Shown piece after piece: positions 42,464 through 46,287 of a DNA stretch of 46,287 nt. A program made the translations under genes and the position numbers. How positions within the stretch are numbered: the stretch's first letter is position 1; the number at the start of each line of letters is the position of its first letter. The DNA is from Pseudomonas anguilliseptica (GTDB taxonomy: Bacteria; Pseudomonadota; Gammaproteobacteria; Pseudomonadales; Pseudomonadaceae): NCBI RefSeq assembly GCF_021375795.1, contig NZ_JAEIOI010000008.1, positions 1 to 46,287 of the forward strand. The letters run 5' to 3'. A model generated the notes under the pieces. The model did no database searches, was not told the origin of the DNA, and worked only from the letters and a program-made list of their open reading frames with translations.

Positions 42464-45379
42464 TTAAAGCGCCTGCCCCAGCAGGCTCAGCGCTACACGG
42501 CGCACCTGCGCCAGGTCGATCGGCTTGGCCAGGCAGGCTTGCGCACCACGCCGGCGCGCCTCACTGAATATTTCCTCATCGGCGGCGGCGCTGATCACCA
42601 GCACCGGTACAGCCTGCAACCGTGGGTTCTGGCGCATGGCATCAAGCACACGCAATCCATCGCCATCAGGCAGGTCCAGATCCAGCAGCAGCAAGGTCGG
42701 CGTGCAGCGCTCCAGCTCGGCCAAAGCGCGCTGGATCGAGCCAGCACCACGCACCTCGGCAAATTCGCGCAACGCCTCCTGCACCACCTTCAGACAAGCT
42801 GGGTGATCTTCCACGCAGAGCACTTCAGCCAGCTGTTTGGGCTGCGCTGCAAGCGGCTCGGCATCCGGCGTACTGACAGCACTCGGTGCGGCCGCACCCG
42901 GCAGATCAACCCAGAAACGGCTGCCCGTGCCAAGCGCGCTGCTAAAACCCATTTCCCCGGCCATCAGACTGGCCAGCTCCCGGCAAAGCACCAGGCCAAT
43001 CCCGGTACCGGGAATGCTGGAGTTCTCCCGGCCCAGGCGCTGGAACGGCTGGAACAACCCTGCCTGCTGCTCAAGGCTGAGCCCCGCGCCATTGTCTTCA
43101 ACCCACAGCCGCACGCAATCCGAACGTACTTCGAAACCCATCCGGATCAGCCCCTGCGGGCTGTTGTACTTGATGGCATTGGACAGCAGGTTAAGCAGCA
43201 CCTGGCGTACCCGGCGCGGGTCTGCCTGCACATACAGCCCCGCATTCGGCTCGGCCAGTACCTGCAACTGTAATTGCCGCTGCTGCACATCCGGCAGCAC
43301 CAGCTCAGCGCAACCATGCAGCAGCGCACCGACTTCCACCGGTTGCAACTTGAGCTGCTGGCGGCGGCTCTCGATGCTCGACAGGTCAAGAATGTCATCG
43401 ACCAGAGAGGTCAGGTGGCGGCTGGCATTGACGATCTCGCGGGCGTAATCGGCTTCCTGCTTGGCATCGGGCTTGTCCTGGGCCTCCAGCTCGATCAGTT
43501 GGCCAAAGCCATAAATCGCATTCAGCGGCGTGCGCAGCTCATGGCTCATACTCGAGAGGAAACGACTCTTGGCCTGACTGGCGGCCTGGGCCTCCAGGCT
43601 TGCGCGGCGCAGGTCTTCCTGCACCTGCTTGAGACGGGTGATATCCACATGCGTGCCGGCCGCGCGCAAGGCACGTCCGTCAGCATCACGTTCCAATACC
43701 TTGCCGCGGCTGAGCAGCCACACATAATCACCCTGCGCATCGGCGTAGCGGTACTCGGCCTCGAAACGGTCCTCACCGCTGCTGGCAAACAGTTGGCGCA
43801 AATGACGGATGCGCTCCAGATCATTGGGGTGCACGCGCTGATTGAACTCGCTGAAGGTCATGCACGGCTGCGTCAGCCCGAAGCGTTTGAGGAAACGCTC
43901 GCTGAGGCTGATGCTCATGCTTTGCGCTTCAACCTCCCAAAGGCTTTCAGTGGTGCTTTCCAGCACCAGTTGGAGAATCCGCTGTGCCTCAACCCGCTGC
44001 ACTTCGCTGGCCTGCAACTGCTCACCGGTCTGCTGCACGGCCGTGGCCATACTCATCAGCTCATCAATCTGGCTGTTTGGCGTTGCTGGCTGATAATTGC
44101 CCTGACCCAGCTCGCGCATCATCCCGACAATGCCATCAATGGGCCGTACCAGCTGCTCGCTCAGTTGCCGCGAACGCAGCCACATCAGGGCGAAAAACAG
44201 CAGGTAGAACAGCGCCAGACCTAGGATCAGCAAATAACCGATGTGCAGGTAACGCTCGGCCAGGCGGTTGGTCTCGCTGAAGATATTGGCTTCATCCACC
44301 ACCAACAGCAGTTGCCAGCCAGTCTGCGGAATCTCGCTCCAGGCAATCAGCTGCTTGCGCCCACCGAGCATGACTTCCTGCACATTGCCCTGCCCAGCCG
44401 CCATGGCCTCCAGTAGCGGTTGCATGCCGGCACGCTTGGCCAGATTGAAGTCCTCAGGCTTGAGCACTTCACGACGCACGGCCTCGGCATAGGAATATTC
44501 CGTCAGCTCGCGCAGGCCGAAATCCTCTTCACCCGCATGAGGCAGAGCCATGATGTTGTGATCGCGGCTGACCAGCATGGCGTAACCATGCCAGGGCACA
44601 TCCAGCTCACCGATCTCGCCAAGCATCTGCCCCACGGTGATATCCAGACCGACTACCCCTTCGAGGAAGTCACCGCGATACACCGGTGCCACCGCCGACA
44701 TCATCCAGCCCATGCCCGCCGGATCAAGGTAAACATCGGTCCAGGCCACCTTGCGCTCGGGGTTGTGCTTGGCGTCGGCCAGGTAATAGAAGTTGTAATC
44801 CGGTATCACCATGTCATGGGGATACTGCTCAGGCGTCATGAAAAACGGGTAGATGCGGTTATAGCTGTCCCAACTGTTGAAATAGGCTGACGCCACCCGC
44901 GGGTTGGCTGCCTGGATTGAGCGCATCAACGGATCGAGCTGCGAAAGACGCAGCGCCTTGGCGTGATCCTGCTTTGCCACGGGCGTACTGTTGGCATAAA
45001 AGGACGCTGCACGACCATCGTCGCTGCGGGTATAGAACACCCCGTTATCCGTCAGCGCATGACGCTGGCGCTCCAGCTCATCAGGCTGGAAGCGCTGATT
45101 GAGCAGGGCATTCAGCGCCGCATCGCGGAAAATCTGCACCTGCGCTTCCACCGAACGCAAACGCCCGTCGATCACCTGGCCCTCACGCTTCACCGCGGCC
45201 GACAGATCCTCCAGCGCGCTCTCCTGCAAATGCTTGATCTGTGCATCGCGGATGGCGGCGTTGCTCAGCAGATACACCGTGATCAACACCGACTCGACCA
45301 GAATCAGCGGGATCAGGGCGCTCTGCACAAACGCGCGCCAGATCCATTGACGCAGGGGATATCGCGGTGCACGCGGCAT
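42464..45379 (-). CDS. Hybrid sensor histidine kinase (Cache-PAS-HisKA-REC)
   Basis: A 971-residue protein. First membrane helix about 16-38, large periplasmic region of double-Cache type to about 375 (VASAYFNSWDSYNRIYPF, GVVGLDITVGQML), second helix about 378-402, HAMP-like linker, PAS domain about 470-585, HisKA with His613 (SSMSHELRTPLNAIYG), HATPase (NLLSNAIKYNS, VEDNGAGL, GTGIGLVLCREL), and a C-terminal receiver with Asp900 (LLLDLDLPDGDG). Cache domains bind small metabolites such as organic acids, and the lactate operon is next door, but no ligand is shown. No output regulator is adjacent. Family architecture is certain, signal unknown. Confidence 0.9.
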   Translation of the reverse strand: MPRAPRYPLRQWIWRAFVQSALIPLILVESVLITVYLLSNAAIRDAQIKHLQESALEDLSAAVKREGQVIDGRLRSVEAQVQIFRDAALNALLNQRFQPDELERQRHALTDNGVFYTRSDDGRAASFYANSTPVAKQDHAKALRLSQLDPLMRSIQAANPRVASAYFNSWDSYNRIYPFFMTPEQYPHDMVIPDYNFYYLADAKHNPERKVAWTDVYLDPAGMGWMMSAVAPVYRGDFLEGVVGLDITVGQMLGEIGELDVPWHGYAMLVSRDHNIMALPHAGEEDFGLRELTEYSYAEAVRREVLKPEDFNLAKRAGMQPLLEAMAAGQGNVQEVMLGGRKQLIAWSEIPQTGWQLLLVVDEANIFSETNRLAERYLHIGYLLILGLALFYLLFFALMWLRSRQLSEQLVRPIDGIVGMMRELGQGNYQPATPNSQIDELMSMATAVQQTGEQLQASEVQRVEAQRILQLVLESTTESLWEVEAQSMSISLSERFLKRFGLTQPCMTFSEFNQRVHPNDLERIRHLRQLFASSGEDRFEAEYRYADAQGDYVWLLSRGKVLERDADGRALRAAGTHVDITRLKQVQEDLRRASLEAQAASQAKSRFLSSMSHELRTPLNAIYGFGQLIELEAQDKPDAKQEADYAREIVNASRHLTSLVDDILDLSSIESRRQQLKLQPVEVGALLHGCAELVLPDVQQRQLQLQVLAEPNAGLYVQADPRRVRQVLLNLLSNAIKYNSPQGLIRMGFEVRSDCVRLWVEDNGAGLSLEQQAGLFQPFQRLGRENSSIPGTGIGLVLCRELASLMAGEMGFSSALGTGSRFWVDLPGAAAPSAVSTPDAEPLAAQPKQLAEVLCVEDHPACLKVVQEALREFAEVRGAGSIQRALAELERCTPTLLLLDLDLPDGDGLRVLDAMRQNPRLQAVPVLVISAAADEEIFSEARRRGAQACLAKPIDLAQVRRVALSLLGQAL

Positions 45380-45522
45380 ACGGCAATCTCATTCAGAACA
45401 GTCGGTTATGCAGGTGGCAATCATAGCCGGCAACGCCCCAAAGCGTCCGCAGACAAATGCCGGGTCGACGCTGTGGAACCTTTGGCGTAAACTCGCGTCC
45501 CAGTACCAGCAGCAAAAGCTTT

Positions 45523-45914
45523 GGGGTCGATTAGGATTCGACGCCGGTAGCGAAGCTCGAGGTGCATGCCGACTTGGTAACAGAAGTCGTAAATCCACTG
45601 TTGCAACTTTCTATAGTTGCCAATGACGAAAACTACGAGGGCTACGCTCTCGCTGCGTAAGCGGCGCGACTAGTCCTTCTGGTAGCTTCGGCTCCAGCGA
45701 TCACTAGGGGATGCCTGTAAACCTGAAGTGATTGTCATGCAGAACAGGATCGCCGCGTAGTACGTTGTGGACGAAGTGGCTAAAACTTACACAACTCGTC
45801 CAAAGCACCCTGCCCGTCGGGCGGCTGCGGATTAACTCAATAGACACGGCTAAGCATGTAGTACCGACAGTGGAGAACTGGCGGACGGGGGTTCAAATCC
45901 CCCCGACTCCACCA
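45523..45914 (+). ncRNA. ssrA: tmRNA (transfer-messenger RNA)
   Basis: The 5' end GGGGTCGATTAGGATTCGAC and the 3' tRNA-like end with T-arm GGTTCAAATCC and encoded CCA (45912-45914) fix the limits; GGGGTCG pairs with CGACTCC at the acceptor. It frees ribosomes stalled on broken mRNA with SmpB and tags the product for proteolysis. A possible -10 box TAAACT lies at 45488-45493. smpB is not in the window, unlike the close linkage in P. aeruginosa as I recall. Confidence 0.96.
45619..45660 (+). other. tmRNA proteolysis tag reading frame
   Basis: The resume codon GCC begins the tag ANDENYEGYALAA followed by TAA. The ANDxNY start and ALAA end are standard; the P. aeruginosa tag I remember, ANDDNYALAA, is three residues shorter. 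Confidence 0.9.
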
Positions 45915-45919
45915 AACAA

Positions 45920-46017
45920 GGCCCGGAAACACTGGGCCGCAGTAGAAAAGGTTGCTGAAAGTTGCTGTGGATTAAGGCTGTTTAAGCCCCGGTTCAGCGA
46001 CTTTTCAGCAACCTTTT
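45920..46017 (+). terminator. Terminator structures after ssrA
   Basis: A small stem GGCCC/GGGCC (45920-45938) is followed by a large perfect 15-bp inverted repeat AAAAGGTTGCTGAAA (45946-45960) / TTTCAGCAACCTTTT (46003-46017) leading into a T-run. The 42-nt loop is long for a terminator and has an inner GGCTG/AGCC pairing. Confidence 0.65.
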
Positions 46018-46127
46018 TTATTTGCCCCTTCCAAGCCCGTCCTGGGCACGACAAAACATCTCAAGTTTGACTTGCGTGAAGAGCATCACGAAAATCCCGA
46101 CCTCATAAAATTAACAAGGATGTAGAT

Positions 46128-46158
46128 ATGGGCATTGCGAGTCGTATCAAGTGGGTAG
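46128..46158 (+). pseudogene. Possible small ORF interrupted by the IS element
   Basis: AAGGA precedes ATG 46128, which opens MGIASRIKWV before the presumed IS end at 46159. Ten codons are too few to name it; an ordinary ribosome site followed by an IS end suggests a truncated gene. It would stop soon inside the IS. Confidence 0.3.
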
Positions 46159-46287
46159 TGAATAGGCCCCGCTTCCCTAGAGACCTCCGAGCCTCATAAT
46201 TGAGGCCCATTAGGAGGTGCCATGAGCAACCAGCGTTACCCCGAAGAATTCAAGATCGAAGCGGTCAAGCAAGTGACCGAGCGCGAC
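46159..46287 (+). mobile_element. IS3-family insertion sequence, left end only
   Basis: TGAATAGGCCCCGCTTCCC at 46159 looks like an IS3-family terminal repeat (begins TG), and a transposase orfA begins 63 bp inside. The rest lies beyond the window. The target duplication cannot be seen. Confidence 0.6.
46222..46287 (+). CDS. IS3-family transposase OrfA, 3' partial
   Basis: TAGGAGGTGCC precedes ATG 46222; the visible 22 residues begin MSNQRYPEEFKIEAVKQV, the start of the helix-turn-helix (HTH_Tnp_1) domain of IS3-family OrfA. OrfB and any frameshift signal are outside the window. Confidence 0.85.
   Translation, partial: MSNQRYPEEFKIEAVKQVTERD

Overview
The window is most likely chromosomal DNA of a Pseudomonas species. 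The block pyruvate kinase, enoyl-CoA hydratase, ferredoxin reductase, SadC-like diguanylate cyclase and class I fumarase has the order I remember for P. aeruginosa PA4329-PA4333. The lldR/lldPD/Fe-S lactate dehydrogenase block matches PA4769-PA4772, and the tmRNA is clearly of Pseudomonas type. Species is not decided. All family assignments were made by reading motifs, without database searches.

Layout. 1-5046: right-hand part of a Pf-type filamentous prophage (adsorption protein cut by the window edge, minor coat protein, Zot-like assembly ATPase, replication protein, tyrosine integrase), with a hairpin-rich non-coding stretch at 2631-2779. 5195-12496: host genes for an acyltransferase, small hypotheticals, YajG lipoprotein, malate:quinone oxidoreductase behind a long leader, a PilZ protein, a DUF4124 protein and two TPR-type lipoproteins. 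12713-20700: pyruvate kinase, enoyl-CoA hydratase, ferredoxin reductase overlapping a membrane GGDEF protein, class I fumarase and a CPA2 K+/H+ antiporter. 21240-28368: SH3/coiled-coil envelope protein, FIST-GGDEF fusion, FKBP isomerase, a divergent MarR regulator and EamA exporter sharing two palindromic operators, a SIR2-like DUF4917 protein, a ribbon-helix-helix protein, a DJ-1/PfpI protein and an acidic hypothetical.

28765-35238 holds the most interesting region: seven closely packed genes for a thermostable-hemolysin-family protein (GNAT-like), a stand-alone AMP-forming ligase, a heme-oxygenase-like putative di-iron oxidase, an SDR, an exported TPR protein and a PmrAB-like two-component system. 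A PmrA-box-like direct repeat sits upstream and overlaps the end of a MITE. I infer an autoregulated pathway making or tailoring a small acyl-derived compound; I do not recognise it as a named system.

35235-42409: LldR regulator, LldR operator, a possible leader ORF, lldP, lldD and an FAD/Fe-S D-lactate dehydrogenase, which together import both lactate enantiomers and oxidise them to pyruvate. 42464-45379: a large hybrid sensor kinase. 45523-45914: ssrA (tmRNA), followed by a strong terminator and the start of an IS3-family element that appears to interrupt a small ORF at the right edge.

Other themes: three c-di-GMP-related proteins (PilZ, SadC-like, FIST-GGDEF), two copies of one MITE (12496-12636 and 28518-28702), and a separate inverted-repeat element (27818-27903).
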